This document shows positions 1-9,000 of a stretch of DNA of 57,651 nucleotides, piece by piece. The first letter of the stretch is position 1, and the number at the start of each line of letters is the position of its first letter. Source of the stretch: Clostridia bacterium (lineage in GTDB: Bacteria; Bacillota; Clostridia; TANB77; CAG-508); the NCBI GenBank assembly GCA_017469445.1, contig JAFUGK010000023.1, forward strand, positions 1-57,651, given 5' to 3'. The notes under the pieces are model-generated. The model worked only from the letters and a program-made list of their open reading frames with translations, searched no databases and was not told the DNA's origin. The translations under genes were made by a program, and so were the position numbers.

Positions 1-414
1 AAAAGGATCAGTAGCAAATGAAGCAACAGCAACATCAGGAGATGTACCATCAACACCAGGAACAACAGAAGATCCAACAGAGCCAGCAAAATCACACTTA
101 ACAGTAAACAAAGAAACAACAAGTGAAGCAAAAGCAGAAGACGGAAAATATGTGTTAGGTGAGACAATCACATACAAAATAACAGTAGTAAATGATGGAA
201 ACCAAACAGTAACAGGAATAACAGTAGAAGATGAATTTACAGGAGATAGCTGGGAGATAGCTAAATTAGCACCAGGAGAAAGCAAAGAATTTACAGCATC
301 ACATGTAGTAACAGAAGCAGACTTAGTAAAAGGATCAGTAGCAAATGAAGCAACAGCAACATCAGGAGATGTACCATCAACACCAGGAACAACAGAAGAT
401 CCAACAGAGCCAGC
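1..414 (+). repeat. Tandem repeat inside the surface-protein gene (327-bp period)
   Basis: Bases 1-87 recur without a mismatch at 328-414, a period of 327 bp or 109 residues. The shared stretch ends at the codons for TEPA, after which the copies diverge. This is one unit of a DUF11-type array that continues left of the window. The exact nucleotide identity indicates recent duplication or gene conversion. Confidence 0.9.
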
Positions 415-3400
415 TAATAAAGCATTAACAGTAACAAAAGTAGCATCAGCCGTTAATGGAAATACAGTTACTGCAAACACAATGGTTAGACCAAATGATG
501 TTATAACATATACAATAACAGTAAAAAATAGTGGAAATCAAACATTAACAAATGTAGCAGTTACAGATACTTTACTTGTAAAATATAATAATGCAGATGT
601 AACAGCAGGAAATGCAATAGCTACTATAGCAAGTATGGCACCAGATGCAAGTGAAACATATACAGTAACATATACTGTAACACAAGCAGATGTAGATGCT
701 GAAAATGATATAGTAAATACTGCAATTGCAACAGCACAAGATGGTACAACAGCTAAAGCAACAACAACAACTGGAATACCAGTAAACCCAGATGTAACAG
801 TAAGTGTTACAAAAGAATGGATTGATAATAATAATCAAGATGGCTTAAGAACAGATGTAACAATTCAATTAATGAATGGAACAACACCAGTAACAGGAAA
901 AACAGTAACATTAACTGCATCAAAAGCATCAGATACATTTACAGGATTACCAAAATATGATGAAAACGGAACAGAAATAGCATATACAGTAACAGAAACA
1001 ACACAAATAACAGATTACACAGCTGAAGTAACAGGAAGTATGGCAAATGGATTTACAGTAACAAATACTCATGAGCCATATAAGATTAAAGTAAGTGGAA
1101 CAAAATCATGGAAGCAAGATGAAGTTGCTAATAGACCAGAATCAATAACAGTACAATTAATGAACGGAACAACAGTAGTAGATACAACAACAGCAACAAG
1201 AGCAGGTGGTTGGACATATGAATTTACAGATTTAGACAGAAGAGCAAACGGAACAGATATTGAATATACAATAGAAGAAGTTGGAGATATTGCACTTTAC
1301 TATGCAGTTGAATATTCAGAGCCAGTAAAAGATGCTAATGGAAATATAACAATTAATATGTCTAATACAAAAGTAGGACATTTAAATGCAGCTATGACTT
1401 CTGATTCTCCAAAAGCAGATGGAACAAAAGCTGAACCAGAAGACACAGTAACATTTACATTAAACCTAAGTGATTCAGGCGAAGGAAAAATGAAATATCC
1501 AACAACTATTGAAATAGACCTTAATGGAGCTACTAGAGCACCAGAAAATGTTTCAATAAATGATAAGCTTACAGTAGATTTATCTACATTACCAGCAGGT
1601 GCAACATATAATCCATCAACAGGAAAAATAACATTTGAAGTAACAGAAGCTGATATAGCAAATCCAATAGAAATAAAAGTAACAGTTGGAACAGATGTGC
1701 CAGCAGGATCTAGAATAGAACCTGCAATTGTAAAAGGAGCAACTACAACTTCTGATCCAATTGAAGTACCAATAGAGCAAACAGTAAAAATACAAAAACA
1801 AACACATAAAAACATTGTTTTAGCATTAGACGTATCAGGAAGTATGAATTTCTGCGTAGAACATGGAACTAATTATTTAATAGATGGATATAATAGAAAA
1901 TATACAGGATATATAAGTGGTGCTGATCCAAAAGATATAGTTGCTTGTATAGATTGTGGTACAGAACATGTAACCTATACAAATAGAAGATATAGTTGCA
2001 GTGTTGAAGGTCATGGTACAACATATATTGATTCTAGAGGTAGTGGATTTAATAAAACATATTATTGTACAGAATGTGCAACAAATTATCCATCAAGAAT
2101 GAAAGCATTAAAAACAGCTGCAAAAGCATTTATAGATTCAATACTTGAAAATAAAGGTAATGAAACTATAACTGTAACATTAGTAACATTTGCAACTGAC
2201 GTTAATACAGGAAGTACAATAACATTAAGTGCAACAACTGTAAATACAATAAAAAATAGTATTAATAATATGAGTGCAGATGGAGGAACAAATATAAGAG
2301 GAGGTATATCTAGTGCCGCAGATGTACTTAAACCTTTAGGAGAAGCAGATAAGGATGCTACAAATATACTAGTATTCTTATCAGATGGGGAACCAAATGA
2401 TACTGACTATTATGTAAGTACAGATGAGGGGGCACCTACTATTACTAAATTAAACAGTGTAAATAATATTGAAAAATTTGCAGTAGGATTAGGAAATTCA
2501 TTTAGTAGAACAGAACTTGAAGCAATTGTGGGAGATAAGCATAAAAATGATAGAATTTTCTCAGCAACAGATGAAGATGAACTAGTTGAAACATTTGAAG
2601 ATATTGCAGATAAAATAAACAATATGCAAACACATATAGGATATGCAGGAACTAAAGTAACAGATAAAGATAAAATTTATCCAGTAGTTCTTTCATATAC
2701 AGATTTTAACAATGTAGCTCAAACACCAATAACATGTAATAATTTAGCTGATTTAACTGCAAATAATGTAACAATAGCTGATGATGGTGAAATTTCATGG
2801 GATGTATCACAATATGCAGGATATGATAATTTTGTAATTACATTAGGAACAGGAGTAGCAACACCTTCAGCTAACGGAAGTTCTTCGCTAAATAATAAAT
2901 CAATGTTAAAGAAAGCAATGGTAAAAGCTAATGTAGTTAATAATGAAGAAATTACATGGAAATTAACAGCAAAAGGAAAAGCAAGTGTAGAAGACAAATT
3001 TGATAGTGCAATTGCATTAGAACAAAATGCAGAAATTGAAAACTTAGTAGAGGATGCTGAAAGCATAAATACAGTTACCCCAGTAGAAACTTCAAAATCA
3101 AATATATTATCTTCAATTATAGAACAAGCAAAAGCAGGCGAACTAGAAGAGAAACTAAAAGCAAGCGAAGAGGGAAAAACTGTTGAGAAATCAACTGAAC
3201 AAGAAGATACAACTTCTGGAGAAAAGGTTACAGTAGAAGATAAACAAGATGAAAAGGCAAAAGTAGAGGAAACAAAACCAGAAACTAAGGCAGAAGAGAC
3301 AAAAGCTACTGAAACAAAACCTACTGAAACAAAACCAGAAACTAAGACAGAAGAGACAAAACCAGAAGTTAAGCAAGAAGAAAAAGTAGAACCAGTTGTA

Positions 3401-3622
3401 GAAGATAAATCTGATGAAAAATCAGAAGAAACTGGTAAAAACAGTGTAGAACCAGAAGTTACAGAACCTTCAAAAGTTGAAGAAAAAGTAACTGTAGAAG
3501 AAGATACACAAGTTGAAAAAGAAGTAACTGAAGTACAAGAACCAGTTCAAACATCAGAGCCAGTTATAGAATTAACAGTTGATAGTGCAGAATTAGTTAC
3601 AGTAAATACAATAGCAGAATAA
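2..3622 (+). CDS. Surface protein with DUF11, Cna-B and vWA domains, 5' end outside the window
   Basis: The reading frame is open from the first bases, so the true start and any signal peptide lie upstream. GTG at 152 is an in-frame codon, not a convincing start. The order is DUF11-type repeats (roughly 2-780), two Cna-B-like beta domains (about 790-1375), a linker, and a von Willebrand A domain (about 1800-2620). The vWA domain has MIDAS motifs DVSGS (1829), TNIRGG and LSDGEPND. Between DVSGS and the first helix is an insert with CxxC-type pairs (CIDC, CTEC). The last 170 residues are Lys/Glu/Thr-rich with ETKPE-type repeats. No LPXTG motif or C-terminal membrane segment is visible, so attachment to the cell is unexplained. 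Role inferred: adhesin or matrix-binding surface protein. Family assignment is firm; ligand unknown. Confidence 0.85.
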   Translation, partial: KGSVANEATATSGDVPSTPGTTEDPTEPAKSHLTVNKETTSEAKAEDGKYVLGETITYKITVVNDGNQTVTGITVEDEFTGDSWEIAKLAPGESKEFTASHVVTEADLVKGSVANEATATSGDVPSTPGTTEDPTEPANKALTVTKVASAVNGNTVTANTMVRPNDVITYTITVKNSGNQTLTNVAVTDTLLVKYNNADVTAGNAIATIASMAPDASETYTVTYTVTQADVDAENDIVNTAIATAQDGTTAKATTTTGIPVNPDVTVSVTKEWIDNNNQDGLRTDVTIQLMNGTTPVTGKTVTLTASKASDTFTGLPKYDENGTEIAYTVTETTQITDYTAEVTGSMANGFTVTNTHEPYKIKVSGTKSWKQDEVANRPESITVQLMNGTTVVDTTTATRAGGWTYEFTDLDRRANGTDIEYTIEEVGDIALYYAVEYSEPVKDANGNITINMSNTKVGHLNAAMTSDSPKADGTKAEPEDTVTFTLNLSDSGEGKMKYPTTIEIDLNGATRAPENVSINDKLTVDLSTLPAGATYNPSTGKITFEVTEADIANPIEIKVTVGTDVPAGSRIEPAIVKGATTTSDPIEVPIEQTVKIQKQTHKNIVLALDVSGSMNFCVEHGTNYLIDGYNRKYTGYISGADPKDIVACIDCGTEHVTYTNRRYSCSVEGHGTTYIDSRGSGFNKTYYCTECATNYPSRMKALKTAAKAFIDSILENKGNETITVTLVTFATDVNTGSTITLSATTVNTIKNSINNMSADGGTNIRGGISSAADVLKPLGEADKDATNILVFLSDGEPNDTDYYVSTDEGAPTITKLNSVNNIEKFAVGLGNSFSRTELEAIVGDKHKNDRIFSATDEDELVETFEDIADKINNMQTHIGYAGTKVTDKDKIYPVVLSYTDFNNVAQTPITCNNLADLTANNVTIADDGEISWDVSQYAGYDNFVITLGTGVATPSANGSSSLNNKSMLKKAMVKANVVNNEEITWKLTAKGKASVEDKFDSAIALEQNAEIENLVEDAESINTVTPVETSKSNILSSIIEQAKAGELEEKLKASEEGKTVEKSTEQEDTTSGEKVTVEDKQDEKAKVEETKPETKAEETKATETKPTETKPETKTEETKPEVKQEEKVEPVVEDKSDEKSEETGKNSVEPEVTEPSKVEEKVTVEEDTQVEKEVTEVQEPVQTSEPVIELTVDSAELVTVNTIAE

Positions 3623-3643
3623 AAGTATATATTGTAAACAAGT

Positions 3644-3675
3644 AGTAGAAAGAGTACTAATCTACTCTTTCTACT
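3644..3675 (+). terminator. Hairpin after the vWA surface gene
   Basis: A perfect 13-bp stem (AGTAGAAAGAGTA at 3644-3656, TACTCTTTCTACT at 3663-3675) lies 22 bases after the stop and is followed by TTTCAT. The U-tract is short, so termination may be partial and the next gene may be co-transcribed. Confidence 0.6.
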
Positions 3676-3705
3676 TTCATATATTCAAGAGAGGAAATAA
3701 TACTT

Positions 3706-4329
3706 ATGAAGGGAAATCATTCGTTAGAGAAAGAATTTAATTTTGTAAGCGTATTAAAAATTATTATTGTATTGGCTATAATTGGTGCTATTATTTTTGG
3801 TATTGTAATGCTTGTTATGAATCATATTAGCAAGGCAAAAATAGAAGAGGATATTAGCAAAGTTATAGATAGTTCCTTTACAGCATTAAAAAATCTAGAT
3901 AAAGAGAATGTAAATAAATATCTAGATTATGATAAACTAATTTCAGGTTTAGATGAAATGCTAATTAAGGAAGAAGATACAAATATTGAAAAAGAATTAT
4001 TTAAAGATATTACATGGTCAATAGAAAATATCGAAATAAATAATGATGAAGCTACTGTAATAGTTGAATTAACTAATAAAAGTTTTAAAAATATTCTAAC
4101 TAAGTGGATGAAAGATTTAATTGCAGATGTTAACAATGGAAATCAAATTTTAGAAGAAGGAGCAATAAACAACTTAGAAGAGATAATAAAAAAAGAAGAA
4201 GATAATAAAGTAGAATTAAAAAAAGTAAAATTAAAGAAATATGAAGATACTTGGAAAATTGAAGTTAATGATGATTTTATAGATCTAGTATATCCAGGTA
4301 TTGATAGTGTAACAGAAATATTAAACTAA
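3706..4329 (+). CDS. Membrane-anchored protein of unknown function
   Basis: The product has 207 residues. A short polar N-terminus is followed by one strong membrane segment (about residues 15-37), then an acidic and lysine-rich domain of about 165 residues predicted to face outside. The region beginning KIEEDISKVIDSSFTALKNL resembles small NTF2/DUF4878-like domains, but this is only an impression. The start has GAGAGG about 12 bases upstream. It follows the large surface-protein gene by 83 bp, behind a weak hairpin, and ends at a good terminator. It may be an accessory of the surface protein. No family could be assigned with confidence. Confidence 0.7.
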   Translation: MKGNHSLEKEFNFVSVLKIIIVLAIIGAIIFGIVMLVMNHISKAKIEEDISKVIDSSFTALKNLDKENVNKYLDYDKLISGLDEMLIKEEDTNIEKELFKDITWSIENIEINNDEATVIVELTNKSFKNILTKWMKDLIADVNNGNQILEEGAINNLEEIIKKEEDNKVELKKVKLKKYEDTWKIEVNDDFIDLVYPGIDSVTEILN

Positions 4330-4332
4330 AAC

Positions 4333-4364
4333 AAAAGGGGCAAGTCAAACTTGCTCCTTTTAAT
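4333..4364 (+). terminator. Rho-independent terminator
   Basis: The arms AAAGGGGCAAGT and ACTTGCTCCTTT pair around a CAA-type loop with one mismatch and lead into TTTTAATAT, directly after the stop at 4329. Confidence 0.8.
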
Positions 4365-4405
4365 ATATATTTAAACAAAAAGGTATTAAACAATTTTATA
4401 TGTAT

Positions 4406-4564
4406 CTAAACAAATAAGTTTAAAAGGTTTAATGCAAAGATTGCAAAGATAACTTTTCTAGATACTCTAACACTACTATGTGCTACTTGATTTAAAGCCA
4501 TTAATCTGTGCTCTTTTCTTACTGTAAGAGCTAAACTATTATCTACCATATTCATATTTTTCAT
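4406..4564 (-). CDS. 52-residue small protein, probably membrane-associated
   Basis: Reading right to left, ATG at 4564 opens 52 codons ending TAG at 4406. The N-terminal half is polar and basic (MKNMNMVDNSLALTVRKEHR) and the C-terminal 17 residues are hydrophobic (VIFAIFALNLLNLFV). An AGGATG-type ribosome site sits about 8 bases upstream, and a good minus-strand promoter lies about 95 bp upstream at 4660-4688. The promoter, RBS and sensible amphipathic layout support a real small gene. No family recognised. Confidence 0.55.
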   Translation of the reverse strand: MKNMNMVDNSLALTVRKEHRLMALNQVAHSSVRVSRKVIFAIFALNLLNLFV

Positions 4565-4614
4565 ATTAATCACATCCTATTTTTTCCCTTGTATATTAAC
4601 TATTTTTGCTTCCG

Positions 4615-4630
4615 TTTTATCTAGATAAAA
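4615..4630. promoter_or_regulatory. 16-bp perfect palindrome in the 5' leader of the small minus-strand gene
   Basis: TTTTATCTAGATAAAA is a perfect 16-bp palindrome between the minus-strand promoter (4660-4688) and the ATG at 4564. It would fall in the untranslated leader. It could be a repressor operator or a small RNA hairpin; nothing distinguishes these. Confidence 0.4.
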
Positions 4631-4659
4631 TGGGTAATATATCGCCACCTTATAATACA

Positions 4660-4688
4660 ATTATAGCATATGCAATTAAAAAATGCAA
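4660..4688 (-). promoter_or_regulatory. Sigma-A-type promoter, minus strand
   Basis: On the minus strand, TTGCAT (4683-4688) and TATAAT (4660-4665) are separated by exactly 17 bases. It points at the small gene 4564-4406. Confidence 0.7.
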
Positions 4689-4963
4689 GTTTTTTTGAAA
4701 AATTTTTAGAATTTTTTGTAAAAGCATGTAAAATTTGTTAATATTGGGATATAAATTTGTATAAAGTGGAAATATATTGTAATATGCTAAAAATATATAG
4801 TTACAAGAAATAATTAAAATTGAAATAATAATTAAAAATTATATAAAAAATAATTTTAAAAATTTTTTAAAATTGGGTATTTTTTGGATATATTTAAAGA
4901 AAATTAACTAAAAAAATGATTAAAAAATTAAAGAATATTTTGAATTAAAAATCTAAATAATTA
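4689..4963. other. AT-rich spacer with no recognised gene
   Basis: This stretch is almost wholly A/T with many stops in all frames. I see no gene, repeat or convincing hairpin in it. Confidence 0.6.
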
Positions 4964-5093
4964 TTAAAGCAGATTATAGTAAAATATGTCGTCAATACAC
5001 TTCTTAGCCGAATTTTCTACTATAACGTTCATATAGCCTTTCTTTCCGATTGGAAATCTTCTAAAGACATTCCTCTTCCGTTTTGAACATCAT
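4964..5093 (-). pseudogene. Frameshifted small-gene remnant, or several very short ORFs
   Basis: On the minus strand AAAGGAG precedes ATG at 5093, but that frame stops after 10 codons. A second frame from ATG at 5070 reads MSLEDF, and a third continues as FPIGKKGY and MNVIVENSAKKCIDDIF to TAA at 4964. Joined, they give a plausible short protein of about 40 residues. Base composition is richer in G and C than the flanks. This fits a decayed gene with one or two frameshifts. It may equally be a structured RNA or chance, so confidence is low. Confidence 0.35.
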
Positions 5094-5158
5094 CAACTCC
5101 TTTCTTAAAATTTAGTATAGTATAACACAATTAATATAATAATAAAAGCGAACAAATA

Positions 5159-5192
5159 CAAAAAGACAGAGAACCCCATATGGAGTCCTCTG
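5159..5192 (-). terminator. Rho-independent terminator, minus strand
   Basis: In the minus-strand RNA an 11-bp stem with two wobble pairs (CAGAGGACTCC and GGGGTTCTCTG around ATAT) is followed by a U-rich run. It lies just after the stop of the gene at 5204-5554. Confidence 0.75.
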
Positions 5193-5203
5193 CAGTTACC
5201 TAC

Positions 5204-5554
5204 TTATGAATTAAACAACGTTTTCTTCGACGGCAAAAACGATATCGGTCCATGATATTCTTCGCGTTGCAATATCTGAAGAATATAATAGAAATATCTA
5301 GGATTTTCAAACTTCTTTACCGGAATGGACATAAACCAGCCCTTGTTAGAGCTTACAAAATCCGTAATGCATTTGATGTTCATTCTAGCTGGCCTACCAA
5401 AAACCATTTCGTATTCTTGATTTTTCAAAAAAGTAAACGAATCCAGCTTAATAGAATTGGTATCAAACTCATAGAGATTTGCCCATACCAGAATACAATC
5501 CTGGCCATTTTCGTGTGCTATTTCTAGTGCTTCCCGAAGAAATTTTTCTGTCAT
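5204..5554 (-). CDS. 116-residue hypothetical protein
   Basis: The start at 5554 has a strong AGGAGG ribosome site 6-7 bases upstream; a longer frame to 5626 lacks one. The protein is soluble, without signal peptide or membrane segment, and starts MTEKFLREALEIAHENGQDC. It contains many aromatic residues in its C-terminal half (RYFYYILQILQREEY). I recognise no family. It has its own promoter (5617-5645) and terminator (5159-5192), so it is a one-gene unit. Codons use more C and G in third positions than the neighbours, which suggests a different history from the AT-rich surroundings. Confidence 0.75.
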   Translation of the reverse strand: MTEKFLREALEIAHENGQDCILVWANLYEFDTNSIKLDSFTFLKNQEYEMVFGRPARMNIKCITDFVSSNKGWFMSIPVKKFENPRYFYYILQILQREEYHGPISFLPSKKTLFNS

Positions 5555-5616
5555 GATACATCCTCCTTGTAAAATGTAGGTTAAACAACATATTAATACT
5601 AAAATATGACATATAT

Positions 5617-5645
5617 ATTTTACCATATTTACATAATTAAATCAA
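5617..5645 (-). promoter_or_regulatory. Sigma-A-type promoter, minus strand
   Basis: On the minus strand TTGATT (5640-5645) and TAAAAT (5617-5622) are 17 bases apart, about 60 bp before the start at 5554. Confidence 0.65.
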
Positions 5646-5663
5646 ATTTTACATAATTTGCTA

Positions 5664-5692
5664 TTGACAAAAATTAACAATTACCATATAAT
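5664..5692 (+). promoter_or_regulatory. Consensus promoter of the thioester adhesin gene
   Basis: TTGACA (5664-5669) and TATAAT (5687-5692) match the sigma-A consensus at all positions with a 17-base spacer. Transcription should begin near 5699, leaving an untranslated leader of about 300 bases before the ATG at 6003. It is divergent from the minus-strand promoter at 5617-5645; the two -35 boxes are only about 18 bp apart. Confidence 0.85.
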
Positions 5693-5813
5693 GTAAATGT
5701 TAATTTAATTCAAGAATTTTTAAAATCTTATTTAAAATTATTTCAAATAAACCATTTCGGTTTATAAAAAATCCAAATTAACAATTAAATACTTGTGAGA
5801 GGGAAGTGATATT

Positions 5814-5822
5814 ATGCTGTAA
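5814..5822 (+). other. Possible two-codon upstream ORF
   Basis: GAGAGGGAAG followed about 7 bases later by ATG CTG TAA would translate as Met-Leu-stop inside the adhesin leader. A ribosome parked here could influence the structured RNA that starts 55 bases downstream. It may also be chance. Confidence 0.25.
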
Positions 5823-5871
5823 TTCTATATATTAAAAGGGAAAAATTTTGAAATATGACATCATTAGCTCA

Positions 5872-5979
5872 TAAGTGGGGGATGTATCTTATCAACATTG
5901 ACCGTGTGCCATTTCTTAACCCAAAGGAAACGACCATAGGGGAAGAAGTGTCCTAGGCTAGAAAGATGCGTCCCCTTAC
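5872..5979 (+). ncRNA. Structured 5' leader RNA of the adhesin gene, class not recognised
   Basis: This segment is much richer in G and C than its flanks and folds extensively by eye. Stem P1 pairs GGGGATGTATCTT (5878-5890) with AAGATGCGTCCCC (5963-5975), 13 bp including two G-U pairs. Stem P2 pairs CATTTCTT (5910-5917) with AAGAAGTG (5943-5950), 8 bp. Inside P2, CCC (5920-5922) can pair with GGG and GG (5926) with CC (5934). A self-complementary CCTAGG (5952-5957) sits between P2 and P1. It ends about 25 bases before the start codon's RBS. The architecture suits a riboswitch or other cis-regulatory RNA. It does not match the conserved cores of c-di-GMP-I, c-di-GMP-II, SAM, TPP or T-box RNAs that I know. 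Confidence 0.6.
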
Positions 5980-6002
5980 ATAAAATGGAAGGGAGAAAAA
6001 TA

Positions 6003-9000
6003 ATGAATAACAAGACAAAAAAATATATTGCAATAGTGATATTATTTATATTGTGTATTGCAACATTATCACTAAAGAGTATGGCTGTATTTATTACAGA
6101 TATGAATAGTAATGCAGAATTTGGAATTATAAAAGGAAGCTATAGAAATTATGGACATCAGCTTCATTATTGCACTTATGATGGAAAAACATATATGCTA
6201 TTTTGCACACAATTTGGAGTAAAATCTCCAACTGGAAGAGAATATACATATGATGATGAGTTTGTATTAGAATATAAATATAATTATGAAAAATATCAAA
6301 AATTAGCAGAAATGGTTTATTTTGGATATGCAATGAAGCATGGAACAGGTCTTCCCATAAATGATGAAGCAAAAAGTGCAATGTGTTGTACCCAGCAATA
6401 TGTATGGGAATATATAAAAAATAATATAGACTCTAATGCAAAGGTAGTTGGAAGAGATTCGTGGAATACAAGTTATATGACATCTACAATATATGATAAG
6501 TGGCTTACACAAACAGAAAAAGACTATAAAGATTATCATTCAAATGTTGAGTTTAATGGTAATAAATATAAAGTAAATATTGGTGAGAGTTTAGAATTAT
6601 TAGATAGTGCTGAAATATTAAAAAACTATGATAGTTTTAATAAGACTATAGATGGCGTAAATTTCTTTCACGAAAAAGGAAGTAATGTATTAATAGTTAC
6701 TTCAATAGCAGAAAATGATTCAGGTATAGTAACATTTAATTCTAAAGATTATGGCCTATATGAGCTAATGCCAAATGGAAATGCATATTCAAGTGCAACC
6801 ATGTCTAATTATATCTATTTTAAATTTAAATCTGATACAGTTCAAAATCTATTATTTTCAAACTACATAAATCCTAATAGCTTTAATATATCAGTTGAAG
6901 TACAATCTGGTAAAATTATAGTAAAAAAATTAAATAATATGAATGATCCAGTAGCTGGATGTAATTTTGAAGTATATTCTAATGAAACATGTACAAATAA
7001 AATTGTAAGTGGAGTTTCAAATAATGCAGGAGAAGTTATATTTAATAAATTAAAACCAGGAATATATTATGTAAAAGAGGTATCGGCTTCTTCAGGATAT
7101 TCATTAGAAAAACAAGTAAAAAAAGTTGAAGTACTTGCTGATAATGCATCAAAGGTAGAATTTATTAACACAGAACCCACAGGAACTATTTCTATTATAA
7201 AACAATTGGATGAATCAGTGAGTGTTCTGCAAGGAGATGCTAGCTTTGAAAATGCAAAATACAATATATATGCTAAAGAGGATATATATAATGTCGCAAA
7301 AACTAAAAAATTCTATTCTAAAGGAGATTTAGTAGCAACAAGAATTATGAATAAAGAGGGAAAAACAGAAGATATTACAGATTTGCCATTAGGAAAGTAT
7401 ATGGTAAAAGAAGTAGAAAGTCCCAAAGGATATATGTTAGATCTAAATGAGTATGAAGTTGATTTAGGGTACAAAGATGAAAACACTAAACTTGTAACCG
7501 CTACAGTTACGAGCAAAGAAAAGGTAAAACAAATGAAGATACACATTTTTAAAAGTGGAATTAGAGCTTTATCTGGAAAGGTACCAGGATTAGAAGGAAC
7601 TACATTTACTATTAAACTTAAAAGCGATATGCAAAAAGCACTAGATAAAGGATTTACATATGAAGAATTATGGAATGAAAATATAGAAGAAGTACCAAAT
7701 TATGCAATAATTACAACGGATTCAGATGGAAATGCTTATACAGATTATTTACCTTATGGAGAATATATTGTGAAAGAAACTATAACACCAAAAGACTACG
7801 AAACAGCAGAAGATTTTGTTTTTGAAATAGCGGAGGATGAAAGTGAAATACCAGATGTTACAAAAAAAGTTAAAAATATATTTGTAAATAATGAGCAGTT
7901 AGAAGCTTATTTAAAAATAATAAAAAAGGATAAAGCAACAGGAAAACTAATAACAGCATCTAGTGCAATTTTTCAAATAAAGGCAGTTCAAGATGTATTA
8001 GATAGAGCGAGTGGAACAATAATATATAAGGAAGGTGAATTGGTTTCACAAAAAATTGGAAATACACTATTTAATTCGTTTTCAACAAATTCAGAAAACA
8101 TTATTGTAATAGATAATAATTATTTGAACTCTAATGACGAAAAGGGAAATGTTGTAACACCATTAAAATTACCTGTTGGTAAATATGAAATAGTAGAAAT
8201 TAAGGCACCGGAAGGCTTTTTAAAGTTAGATAAACCAATACAATTTGAAATAAGTAATATTCAAGAATATAAGAAAGATAAAGATGGAAGTTACATAAAA
8301 GAAATTGTAATAGAAAACGAGAACCCCATAGGAATTATACAAATAGATAAAAGTATTGTTGTTACTAATGACGAAAACACTTCTATTTTAGATGATTCTG
8401 ATTTAAGCAAAATCGAATTTAAACTTACAGCAAAGGAAGATATTTTAAACAATGTTGATAACAGTATTATATATAAAGCAGGAGAAAAGATAGATACATA
8501 CAATTTAAGCAAGGATGGCAGTTTAAAAATTGAAAATTTACCATTGGGTATTTATGAATTGCAAGAAGTAAAAACTATAGAAGGGCTAGTATTAGATAAT
8601 AGTAAATATGAAATTAAATTAGCATATGAAAATTCTCTTAAAAAAGTGTATGAGGTTAGTAAAAGTATTTCAAATTCTCCAACAATAGTAGAATTTTCTA
8701 AAACAGATATAACTGGAACAGAAGAATTAATTGGTGCTAAATTAGAATTAATAAATAAACAAGGGAAAATCATAGATACCTGGATTTCTGCTTCAAAACC
8801 ACATAAAATTGAAGGACTAATTGTAGGAGAAAAATATATTCTTAGAGAAATAACAGCACCGACTGGATATGAGTTAGCAGAAGAAATTGAGTTTACTGTA
8901 AAGGACACTAGTGAGACACAGTTTGTTCAAATGAAAGATAAACCGATTATAATAGAAGAACCACCACAAGAGCCGGAACGACCAGAAGAAAAGCCACAAA

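Noticed and set aside
1..414. CRISPR-like array
   Set aside because: The repeats are in frame within a protein gene with a 327-bp period and no spacers.
1300..1815. Minus-strand ORF of 171 codons
   Set aside because: Shadow of the surface-protein gene; composition reflects the repetitive codons opposite, and there is no ribosome site.
5252..5527. Plus-strand ORF of 91 codons
   Set aside because: It lies opposite the minus-strand gene 5204-5554, which has its own promoter, RBS and terminator; the plus ORF has none.
5872..5979. c-di-GMP class II riboswitch, expected for Clostridia adhesins
   Set aside because: The conserved class II core as I remember it is not present, so the RNA is left unnamed.
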